Part shown: positions 26,099 to 32,731 of the stretch, one piece after another
Layout: every line of letters starts with the position of its first letter
Position numbering within the stretch: the stretch's first letter is position 1
Assembly: GCA_036278755.1 (NCBI GenBank)
Contig: DASUKL010000114.1
Location: 34,014-98,013 of the forward strand
DNA: 64,000 bases
DNA from: DASUKL01 sp036278755
Lineage (GTDB): Bacteria > Chloroflexota > Limnocylindria > Limnocylindrales > CSP1-4
Direction of reading: 5' to 3'
Position numbers and translations under genes: made by a program
Notes under the pieces: model-generated
What the model was told of the DNA's origin: nothing
Database searches by the model: none
The model's input: the letters and a program-made list of their open reading frames with translations, nothing else

Positions 26099-26425
26099 GG
26101 GGCGGTGCCGCCGGGCGTGACGATCGGGGGCTGGGCCGGGGGGCCGTGCCGCCGGGCGTGACATTCGGGGGCCGGGCCGGGGGGCCGTGCCGCCGGGCGA
26201 GACAAGCGCCGAACGGACCGCCGCTTGGCAGGCGGATGGTGCGCCGGGCGTGACGGAGGACCGCTGGAGCGCCCCGCGGTCTCGCGTGGCGTGACGCACG
26301 ACCGTCGGCGCGCCGGCCGATCACCACTTGTACCGCGGAGCGTGACAGGGCGGCGCGGGCGCCGGCGGCCGATCACCACTTGTACCGCGGAGCGAGACAG
26401 GGCCGGCCGGGGCGCGTGACGCAGC
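26099..26425. repeat. Helically phased array of eight GCG(T/A)GAC motifs
   Basis: Non-coding stretch between the tRNA and the FtsB-like gene. GCGTGAC or GCGAGAC occurs at 26115, 26156, 26197, 26248, 26289, 26340, 26392 and 26414. The steps are 41, 41, 51, 41, 51, 52 and 22 bp, close to whole turns of B-DNA (4, 4, 5, 4, 5, 5, 2). On the minus strand the units read GTC(A/T)CGC(C/T)C(G/C)GCGG(C/T)AC. Two sub-types exist: GC-only units (first three) and units carrying CACTTGTACCGCGGAGCG (sixth and seventh). The motif at 26289 is mirrored by GTCTCGC at 26279. Reading frames through it are open only because of composition. It may be a protein-binding array or a structured 3' untranslated region. 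Confidence 0.75.
26314..26403. repeat. Direct repeat of 38 bp, two copies
   Basis: Copies at 26314-26351 and 26366-26403 begin CGGCCGATCACC and end in GACAGGGC. They differ at one base (T or A within GCG(T/A)GAC). The 52-bp offset keeps them on the same face of the helix. They form the right part of the phased array. Confidence 0.85.
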
Positions 26426-26450
26426 CCATGTACGCCGCCCAGGCGTTCCC

Positions 26451-26960
26451 TCAGGGGCCGAAGAGGAGGTCGAGCCAGGCTCCCAGCGGCGTCGCGGGGG
26501 CCGGCCTGGTGGCCCGGGCGCCGAGCGGGGTGATCGGTCGAGGCGACGGTGCGTCGGAGGCCAGGGCGAAGGGCCGTTCTCCGGGGGCACCCACGCCGTA
26601 GGCTCGGGCCTGGAGGTGGATGAAGGTCTGGCTCTGAACGGTGGCGAGCTCGGTCTGCTCCTCGGCCAGGCGCTCCTCCTGCACCGCGTTGGCCGCCCGG
26701 AGCTGGGCGGCGTGGGCCTGGGCGGCCGAGGTCGTGGCCACGGCCCGGCCGAAGATGAAGATGATCCAGGCCATCAGCAGGAGGCCGACCACGAGCGCCG
26801 CCTGGCGAGCGTGGAGGCCGATGATCGGCGGGGCGACGAACGGGGGTCGAGGGCCGCCTCCCTGATCCTGCGGACCGCCGCTCGGCGGCCCTGTCGGGGA
26901 GGTTCCGCGGCCGCGGCTCCCGGAGGTTCGGCGCGGCAGCGGCGCGGGTCGCGCATCCAT
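26451..26960 (-). CDS. FtsB/DivIC-like septum protein
   Basis: Protein of 169 residues. A 48-residue Pro/Gly/Arg-rich cytoplasmic tail is followed by one transmembrane helix (about 55-75, QAALVVGLLLMAWIIFIFG), then a coiled coil (about 78-112, rich in Ala, Gln and Glu) and a Pro-rich tail. This is the layout of FtsB/DivIC division proteins, which link the late divisome through their coiled coil. Homology is suggested by architecture rather than sharp motifs. There is no ribosome binding site; TTGACA and TAGCAT lie so close upstream that transcription would begin at the ATG. The 418 bp between its stop and the tRNA hold the phased repeat array. Confidence 0.75.
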   Translation of the reverse strand: MDARPAPLPRRTSGSRGRGTSPTGPPSGGPQDQGGGPRPPFVAPPIIGLHARQAALVVGLLLMAWIIFIFGRAVATTSAAQAHAAQLRAANAVQEERLAEEQTELATVQSQTFIHLQARAYGVGAPGERPFALASDAPSPRPITPLGARATRPAPATPLGAWLDLLFGP

Positions 26961-26967
26961 CGGCGCG

Positions 26968-26997
26968 ATGCTAGCTGCGCGCAGCTAGCGCTGTCAA
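26968..26997 (-). promoter_or_regulatory. Promoter of FtsB-like gene with 20-bp palindrome in the spacer
   Basis: On the minus strand TTGACA (26997-26992) and TAGCAT (26973-26968) are 18 bp apart. Between and over them lies GCTAGCTGCGCGCAGCTAGC (26970-26989), a perfect 20-bp palindrome. The -10 ends seven bases before the ATG, so the message should be leaderless. A repressor bound to the palindrome would block the promoter. Confidence 0.55.
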
Positions 26998-27020
26998 CCG
27001 CCGGCCGGATCTCCCCGCCC

Positions 27021-27048
27021 TTGACGACCGGTCCGTCCGTGGTAGGCT
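27021..27048 (+). promoter_or_regulatory. Promoter of mrfAB
   Basis: TTGACG at 27021-27026 and TAGGCT at 27043-27048 with a 16-bp spacer. The expected start point is near 27055, which is the first base of the LexA-type box. Confidence 0.6.
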
Positions 27049-27054
27049 CGAAAG

Positions 27055-27068
27055 CGAACGTCCGTTCG
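27055..27068. promoter_or_regulatory. LexA (SOS) box CGAACGTCCGTTCG
   Basis: CGAAC-N4-GTTCG matches the core of the SOS box used by LexA of Gram-positive bacteria. It lies between the predicted -10 and the GGAGG (27073-27077) of mrfA, right at the expected transcription start, where LexA binding would block transcription. Confidence 0.7.
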
Positions 27069-27081
27069 TTTCGGAGGATCG

Positions 27082-29382
27082 ATGCGCCTCTACGCTCCGG
27101 CCCCCACCGAGCATGCCGTCGAGCAGCTGCTGTCCGATCCCGCCTTCCGGGCAGCGGTGGTCGCGGATCGGCTGGTGCCTGCTCGGCAGGCTGCCCTGGC
27201 CCCCTTCCCGGCCTGGCTCGATCCACGGCTGGTGGCGGGCCTCCGGGCCCAGGGGATCGAGGCCCTCTACAGCCATCAGGCGGAGGCCATGGAGGCCTTG
27301 CGGGCAGGGCTCGACGTGACCGTCGTCACGGCCACCGCCTCGGGCAAGTCGCTGTGTTACGACCTCCCGGTCCTCCAGGACGTAGCCCAGGATCCGGCCG
27401 TCCGGGCCCTCTACATCTTCCCCACCAAGGCCCTCAGCCAGGACCAGGCCGCCGGCCTGCACGAGCTGGCTCGGGCCGCCGGCATCGACCTGGCCGCGGC
27501 GGTCTACGACGGCGACACGCCGGCCCCCGTCCGCTCCTCGATCCGGGCCGCCGGGCAGGTCGTGCTCACGAACCCGGACATGCTGCACGCCGCGATCCTG
27601 CCCCACCACACCAAGTGGTTCCAGCTCTTCGAGCAGCTGCGCTACATCGTCATCGACGAGGCCCACACCTACCGCGGCGTCTTCGGCAGCCATGTGGCCA
27701 ACGTCATCCGCCGGCTGCTGCGTCTGTGTGCCCACTACGGCTCCGCGCCGCGGATCGTCACCTGCTCGGCCACCATCGGCCGGCCCGACGCCCTCGTCGA
27801 GCGCCTCACCGGCCGGCCCAGCCGGGTCATCGAGCGGGACGGATCGCCGGCCGGCCCCCGCCGCATCCTGGTCATCGACCCGCCCCTCCTCGACGAGCGC
27901 CTAGGGCTGCGACGCGGGACGTTCGGCTTCGTCGAACAGGCCGCCCTGACCTTCATGCGGGCCGGACGCCAGACGCTGGTCTTCGGTCGCTCCCGCACCT
28001 CGGTCGAGCTGCTCCTGAGCCGGCTCCGGGAGGCCCTCCGCGAGGGTCACGGGCCCTCGGAGCGAATCCGCGGCTACCGCGGCGGCTACCTGCCCACGGA
28101 GCGGCGGGCCATCGAGGCCGGCCTGCGCGACGGCTCCCTGCTGGGCGTGGTGAGCACGAACGCCCTCGAGCTCGGCGTCGATATCGGCCGCCTCGACGCC
28201 GCGGTGCTGGCCGGCTACCCCGGCTCGATCGCCGCCACGTGGCAGCAATTCGGGCGGGCCGGACGGCGTGGCGAGGCCAGCGTGGCCATCCTCGTGGCCA
28301 CGGGTGGCGCCGTCGATCGATTCGTGGCCCGTCATCCGGACTACCTCTTCTCCGCCTCACCCGAGGAAGCCCGGCTCGACCCCGACAACCTCCACGTGCT
28401 GCTGGCCCACCTGCGGGCGGCCACGTTCGAGCTGCCCTTCGCCCCAGGCGAGCGCTTCGGCGACCAGCCGGCCGACGAGCTGCTGGCCTTCCTGGCCGAG
28501 GAGGGCCATGTCCGCCAGGCGGGCGACGGACGCTGGTACTGGGCCAGCGAGAACTTCCCCGCCTCGGAGATCCCCCTGCGTACGAGCGCCACGGAGAACG
28601 TGGTCATCATCGACCAGGGCCCCCTGGGCCGAGGCGCCCGACCCGCGGTCATCGGCGAGGTCGACCTCTTCAGTGCCCCGACCCTCGTGCACCAGGGCGC
28701 CATCTACCTCCACGAGGCACGCCAGTACCACGTCGAGCGGCTGGACTGGGAGGAGCGCAAGGCCTATGTCCGGCCCGTCGACGTCGACCACTTCACCCAG
28801 GCCGAGGCGGCCATCACCCTGAAGCCGCTGGAGACGTTCGCCACGGCCCCGGGGCCGGGCGGCGAGCGGGCCCACGGCGAGGTCATGGTCAGCTCCCTGG
28901 CCACGATCTACAAGAAGCTGCGCCTGGAGACCCTGGAGAACCTGGGTTGGGGGCGGATCCACCTGCCCGAGATCGAGTCGCACACGACCGCCTACTGGCT
29001 GGCGGTGGACCCGGCGGCGGTGGCTGGCTGGCGCCGCGATGCTCTCGACGCGGCCCTCGTGGGCGCGGGGCGGGCCATGCGGACCGTGGCCTGCGTCCTG
29101 CTGATGAGCGACCCACGGGACCTGGGCCTCGTCAGCCAAGTCCGCTCGCCGCACTTCGAGCGGCCGGTCATCTATCTCTATGACGGGGTGCCCGGCGGGG
29201 TCGGCCTCTCGAACCGGCTCTTCGCCCGCCACGCCGAGCTCGTGGCGGGCGCCCGGGCGCTGGTCGACGACTGCCCCTGCAGCGGCGGCTGTCCGGCCTG
29301 CATCGGGCCGCGAGTGGAGGCCGGAGGGGAGGCCAAGGCCGGCACCGGGCGCCTGCTGGCGCTCTTCGCCGCGGGGTCGTGA
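27082..29382 (+). CDS. mrfA: MrfA (YprA)-type DEAD/DEAH helicase with DUF1998
   Basis: Superfamily 2 helicase of 766 residues. The N-terminal RecA-like domain has TATASGKS at 83-90 and DEAH in YIVIDEAHTYRG, and motif III is TCSAT. The second RecA domain includes TNALELGVDIG and QQFGRAGRRG. The C-terminal DUF1998-type domain ends in a four-Cys cluster (CPCSGGCPAC) that likely holds zinc. In Bacillus subtilis MrfA and the exonuclease MrfB repair mitomycin C lesions independently of UvrABC. The same gene pair follows here with a GTGA overlap. The ATG at 27082 is supported by GGAGG. Control by LexA is inferred from the box at 27055. Confidence 0.93.
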   Translation: MRLYAPAPTEHAVEQLLSDPAFRAAVVADRLVPARQAALAPFPAWLDPRLVAGLRAQGIEALYSHQAEAMEALRAGLDVTVVTATASGKSLCYDLPVLQDVAQDPAVRALYIFPTKALSQDQAAGLHELARAAGIDLAAAVYDGDTPAPVRSSIRAAGQVVLTNPDMLHAAILPHHTKWFQLFEQLRYIVIDEAHTYRGVFGSHVANVIRRLLRLCAHYGSAPRIVTCSATIGRPDALVERLTGRPSRVIERDGSPAGPRRILVIDPPLLDERLGLRRGTFGFVEQAALTFMRAGRQTLVFGRSRTSVELLLSRLREALREGHGPSERIRGYRGGYLPTERRAIEAGLRDGSLLGVVSTNALELGVDIGRLDAAVLAGYPGSIAATWQQFGRAGRRGEASVAILVATGGAVDRFVARHPDYLFSASPEEARLDPDNLHVLLAHLRAATFELPFAPGERFGDQPADELLAFLAEEGHVRQAGDGRWYWASENFPASEIPLRTSATENVVIIDQGPLGRGARPAVIGEVDLFSAPTLVHQGAIYLHEARQYHVERLDWEERKAYVRPVDVDHFTQAEAAITLKPLETFATAPGPGGERAHGEVMVSSLATIYKKLRLETLENLGWGRIHLPEIESHTTAYWLAVDPAAVAGWRRDALDAALVGAGRAMRTVACVLLMSDPRDLGLVSQVRSPHFERPVIYLYDGVPGGVGLSNRLFARHAELVAGARALVDDCPCSGGCPACIGPRVEAGGEAKAGTGRLLALFAAGS

Positions 29383-30755
29383 CCACCGAGCTGGCACGCC
29401 CGAGCCCGACGCTCGGGCCCATGGAGCCCACGGCCGCGTCCACCCTGGCCGCCCGCTTGACCCGGCTCCGAGCCCTGGACACCCGCCTGCGGCCGGCGTC
29501 CGAGCTGCCCCGCCCGGCGGCCCGCGCCCCGGCGGGTCCGCTCGTCGCTGCGGCGCGCCGCACCCGCCTGGCCGAAGCACTGGGGGGCAAGCTGCTGGAC
29601 ACCCCGGCGGGATCGATCGTGGTCGTCGAGCGCGACGTGCCCTTGCCCTTCGACCCGCTACCGCTCCGGGCGCTCCCCTTCCCCATCGACGCCGACCGGC
29701 CCCTGATCATGCTCGACACCGAGACGACGGGCCTGGGCAGCGGCGCCGGGACCCTGGCATTCTTGGTGGGGCTCGCCTCCTGGAGCGGGGATCGTCTCCA
29801 TGTCCGCCAACTCTGGCTGGCCGACCAGCCCGAGGAGCCTGCCCTCCTCGACGCCCTGGCTGCCTCTCTGCCACCGGACGGCTGGCTGGTCACCTACAAC
29901 GGGCGGGCCTTCGACTGGCCCCTGCTCATCACCCGCTACCGGCTCCAGCGCCGCAGCCCGCCCCCGCTGGCCGGCCATCTCGACCTCCTGCCGGTGGCCC
30001 GCCAGCTGTGGCGCCACCGCCTACCCGATGCCCGGCTGGCCAGCGTGGAAGCTGGCGTGGCGGGCGTGCGGCGAGGCACGGACCTGCCCGGAGCCCTCGT
30101 GCCGGAGCGGTTCCTGCGCTTCCTCCGCGATGGGGATCCGCGGCCCCTCGTGCCGGTCGGTGAGCACAACCGCCAGGACGTCATCTCCCTGGGTCTGCTG
30201 CTGGTCGTCCTGGCCGAGGTCCTGGCCCGGCCCGAGGGCCGGAGCCGGGCGGCGGCCGGCGACCTGGTCGGCCTGGGGCGCGCCTTCGAGCGAGCCGGCC
30301 AGGCCGCTGAGGCGCTGGCCTGCCACGAGGCCGCCCTGGAGCGCGCCGCTCCGCTCGACCGTAGGGACGGACGGGCCGTGGCCCGACCCGGTGGTCGGCT
30401 GCCGACCCTCGATCCGGCCCTCGAACGAGCCCGCCTGCTGCGCCGCATGGGTCGACGGAGCGAGGCCCTCGAAGCCTGGCGGGCCATCGCCGCCGAAGGC
30501 GGGCGACGAGCGATCGGGGCCTGGATCGCCGTGGCCAAGGAGCTCGAGCACGGAGCTCACGACCCAGCCGCGGCCCTCGAGGCGGTGCGCCAGGCCGAGC
30601 AGCTGCTGGCCCGCCGCCGGGCCCTCGGCCTCTTCTTCCGCGAGGCCGAGCGCGACCTGCCCTACCGCCGGGCGCGGCTCCTGCGGCGGCTGGCCTCGGC
30701 GCCGGCTTCGGCTCCGCCCGCGGCCCCAGCCTCCGCCTCGGTCGCCAGCGGGTAG
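29379..30755 (+). CDS. mrfB: MrfB (YprB)-type DEDD exonuclease with TPR-like tail
   Basis: Protein of 458 residues, coupled to mrfA by a GTGA overlap. The RNase H-like exonuclease domain (about 105-275) has DTETTGL (D113, E115), VTYNGRAFDWPLL (second Asp) and HNRQD near 260 as the last acidic motif. This matches the YprB family, partner of the YprA/MrfA helicase in Bacillus. The C-terminal part (about 290-430) has Ala-rich helical repeats that look like TPRs (GRAFERAGQAAEALACHEAAL). The last 20 residues are Ala/Ser/Pro low complexity and overlap the end of iolB on the other strand by 94 bp. Predicted role: trimming DNA opened by MrfA during interstrand crosslink repair. Confidence 0.9.
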   Translation: MTTELARPSPTLGPMEPTAASTLAARLTRLRALDTRLRPASELPRPAARAPAGPLVAAARRTRLAEALGGKLLDTPAGSIVVVERDVPLPFDPLPLRALPFPIDADRPLIMLDTETTGLGSGAGTLAFLVGLASWSGDRLHVRQLWLADQPEEPALLDALAASLPPDGWLVTYNGRAFDWPLLITRYRLQRRSPPPLAGHLDLLPVARQLWRHRLPDARLASVEAGVAGVRRGTDLPGALVPERFLRFLRDGDPRPLVPVGEHNRQDVISLGLLLVVLAEVLARPEGRSRAAAGDLVGLGRAFERAGQAAEALACHEAALERAAPLDRRDGRAVARPGGRLPTLDPALERARLLRRMGRRSEALEAWRAIAAEGGRRAIGAWIAVAKELEHGAHDPAAALEAVRQAEQLLARRRALGLFFREAERDLPYRRARLLRRLASAPASAPPAAPASASVASG

Positions 30756-31732
30756 AGCGGGACGCGGGGGTCAGGCGCCATGGTCGGCCAACGGTCGCGG
30801 ACCCAGACCAGGTCGGGATCGTCGGTACAGGCCATCGTGCGCCGATCGCCGGCCAGGACGTTGAGGTACCAGGCGTCGTAGCCATGGGTCGCCACGAAGG
30901 GGTGATAGCCGTCCGGGACGAGGACCGTGTCGCGGTCGCGGACCGCCCACAGGGCGTCGCGGGGCCCCCCGATCCGGCTGTCGGCCCGCCGGTAGAGGCG
31001 CTGCACGCCCCAGGCTCGCGGATCACGGAAGCGATAGTGGTAGAGCTCCTCGAGGACGGCCTCGGCGGGCATAGCGTCGACGTCGTGCTTGTGGGGCGGC
31101 CAGCTGGACCAGTTGCCCGAGGGCGTGAGCACCTCGACCGCCAGCAGGCGGGCGGCCGGGAAGTCGGGCTTGACGATGTGGTTGATCTGGCGCGTGGCGT
31201 TGCCCGCGCCGCGGATCTCCACCTCGACGTCGGCCGGTTCGATGATGATGGGCACGCCGGCCCGACCGCGCGCACGTCCTGACTGGCCCGCGGCCGCACC
31301 GACCGGAGCGCGGCCGATGGCCACCTCCACGGCGGCGGAGCCAGCGGACGCACGACCGACCAATCGGCCCGCGGCGGCGGGCGGCAGGTAGACCGCGGTC
31401 GGCAGCCCGTCGAACGGTCCGCTGCGCCCGACCAGCTGGCGCCGGCGCCCGTCGAGGTCGAGGTCCAGGCCGCCGCCACCGATGACGACGACCAGGGCCT
31501 CATCGGCGGGCCCGGTCAGTGGCTCCAAGGGCTGCCTGTCGCCCAGCCGCAGCGTCTCGAAGCTCAGGTACCGCCAGCCGGCCTGCGCAGGGTCCACCTG
31601 CGACCGGCCCGCCGCATCTGCCGCCAGATGCAGGCGGGCGGGAGGCAGGTCGTTGGGCGGCGCCGTGGGGGCCGGCGCGGCCGCCAACCCCGCCCGGGCG
31701 CGGACATCGGCCGGCCTCGGCTCAGAACCCAC
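30662..31732 (-). CDS. iolB: 5-deoxy-glucuronate isomerase
   Basis: Isomerises 5-deoxy-D-glucuronate to 2-deoxy-5-keto-D-gluconate in myo-inositol catabolism. The cupin-type protein of 356 residues contains the IolB block HIVKPDFPAARLLAVEVLTP, SSWPPHKHDVD, EELYHYRF and DGYHPFVATHGYDAWYLNVLAG, with His and Glu ligands for metal. Both ends are longer than usual: a Pro/Ala N-terminus and an Ala/Glu/Arg tail that overlaps mrfB. The GTG start at 31732 overlaps the iolE stop by 11 bp and has no Shine-Dalgarno, so translation depends on coupling to iolE. Confidence 0.93.
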   Translation of the reverse strand: MGSEPRPADVRARAGLAAAPAPTAPPNDLPPARLHLAADAAGRSQVDPAQAGWRYLSFETLRLGDRQPLEPLTGPADEALVVVIGGGGLDLDLDGRRRQLVGRSGPFDGLPTAVYLPPAAAGRLVGRASAGSAAVEVAIGRAPVGAAAGQSGRARGRAGVPIIIEPADVEVEIRGAGNATRQINHIVKPDFPAARLLAVEVLTPSGNWSSWPPHKHDVDAMPAEAVLEELYHYRFRDPRAWGVQRLYRRADSRIGGPRDALWAVRDRDTVLVPDGYHPFVATHGYDAWYLNVLAGDRRTMACTDDPDLVWVRDRWPTMAPDPRVPLYPLATEAEAGAAGGAEAGAEASRRRSRARR

Positions 31733-32654
31733 GGGCGCGGAGGTAGGCGCGGTTCCGGGTCTGGAGGGCCAGTATGGCCGCGGGCGTGTCCGCGCTGGTC
31801 AGGAAGCGATCCTGTTCGACGACCACCCAGCCATCGTAGCCCGAGGTGCGGAGAGCGGCCAGGAAGTCCTCGATGCTCGCCGAGCCCGTGCCGAGCTCGC
31901 AGAAGACGCCCCGCCGCCAGGCCTGCTCCATGCCACCCCCGTCGCTCCGCACCGCGTCCATGAGGGCCAGGTCGCAGTCCTTGACGTGGACGTGTCGGAC
32001 TAGCGACCCGTAGTCACGCAGCAGATCGATGGGATCGACGCCCCCGAAGCGGGCATGTCCGGTGTCGAGGCAGAGACCGCACAGATGAGGATCGAGGGCC
32101 TCGGCCAGGCGCCGGATCTCGTCGCCGGTCTCGATGTACGAGCCGGCATGGGAGTGGAAGACCGGCTCGAAGCCACGGCCGCGGGCCAACTCGGCGGCCC
32201 GGTGGAGGTTGTCGACAAGGAGCTGGAACCGCTCCGCGGACAGCCAGGTCTCGGGATGCTCGGCCACCCGACCGGCCCACCGCATGCGGTCGGGTTCGAT
32301 GGAGGAATCGGACAGGACGGCCTTGGGCCGCACGAGATCGGGCTGGGCCTCGGCCAGGAGATCCAGCACCCCGAGCATCCAGGTCCGGTCCTCGGCCACG
32401 CACTCGGCCCGGCTGAAGCGCTGCGGCAGGAAGGCGCCGACCAGGGAGAGCCCCCGCCGGCGCAGGCGCTCGGCCACGGCGGGCCCATCGCCCAGGAAGC
32501 CGGGCGGCCCGAGCTCCGTGCCGTCATAGCCGGCGGCCGCCATCTGATCGAGGACGAGATCGGGCCCCGGCAGGCCAGGATCGCCTTCGGTCATCTCGAA
32601 CACGCCCCACGAGACGGGCGCGGCAGCGACCGTCGACAGACGCTGGGTGGTCAT
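31722..32654 (-). CDS. iolE: Inosose dehydratase-like TIM-barrel protein
   Basis: AP-endonuclease-2-type TIM barrel of 310 residues. APVSWGVFEM, GYDGTELGPPGFLGD, HSHAGSYIET, LDTGHARFGG and HVHVKD are the blocks of 2-keto-myo-inositol dehydratase (IolE), though the related isomerase IolI has a similar fold. The metal ligands Glu, Asp, His and Glu are present. GGGAG precedes the ATG. The leader and first codons are nearly identical to those of iolD 16 kb away (27 of 28 bases). Control is by an AATCGATT-type palindrome that overlaps its promoter. Confidence 0.87.
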   Translation of the reverse strand: MTTQRLSTVAAAPVSWGVFEMTEGDPGLPGPDLVLDQMAAAGYDGTELGPPGFLGDGPAVAERLRRRGLSLVGAFLPQRFSRAECVAEDRTWMLGVLDLLAEAQPDLVRPKAVLSDSSIEPDRMRWAGRVAEHPETWLSAERFQLLVDNLHRAAELARGRGFEPVFHSHAGSYIETGDEIRRLAEALDPHLCGLCLDTGHARFGGVDPIDLLRDYGSLVRHVHVKDCDLALMDAVRSDGGGMEQAWRRGVFCELGTGSASIEDFLAALRTSGYDGWVVVEQDRFLTSADTPAAILALQTRNRAYLRARGF

Positions 32655-32668
32655 GACGCTCCCTTCGC
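32641..32668 (-). repeat. iolE copy of a 28-nt leader shared with iolD
   Basis: Covers the ribosome binding site and first codons. It matches 49059-49086 at 27 of 28 bases, the one difference being A/G in codon 3. This is far above what equal translation signals would require. Confidence 0.8.
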
Positions 32669-32695
32669 GATCGGCTGGACGCGCGCCGAGGTCGC

Positions 32696-32724
32696 AGTAT
32701 AGCCGGCGATCTGCAATCGATTAC
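32696..32724 (-). promoter_or_regulatory. iolE promoter with LacI-type operator
   Basis: On the minus strand GTAATCGATTGCA (32724-32712) lies ten bases upstream of TATACT (32701-32696). With a 17-bp spacer the -35 would fall inside the palindrome, so a bound repressor would block RNA polymerase. The iolD promoter has the same layout. The rest of the 77-bp gap is leader. Confidence 0.65.
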
Positions 32725-32731
32725 CCCCCTC

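Noticed and set aside
26012..26379. Several overlapping minus-strand frames through the repeat array
   Set aside because: Three frames are open together, the peptides only mirror the DNA repeats, and no ribosome binding site or homology is visible.
26115..26420. Replication origin with DnaA boxes
   Set aside because: No TTATCCACA-like boxes or AT-rich unwinding element, and no dnaA or dnaN genes close by. An iteron-like role is still possible.
26099..26425. CRISPR array
   Set aside because: The repeats are too short and variable, the spacers are not of constant length or unique, and no cas genes are nearby.
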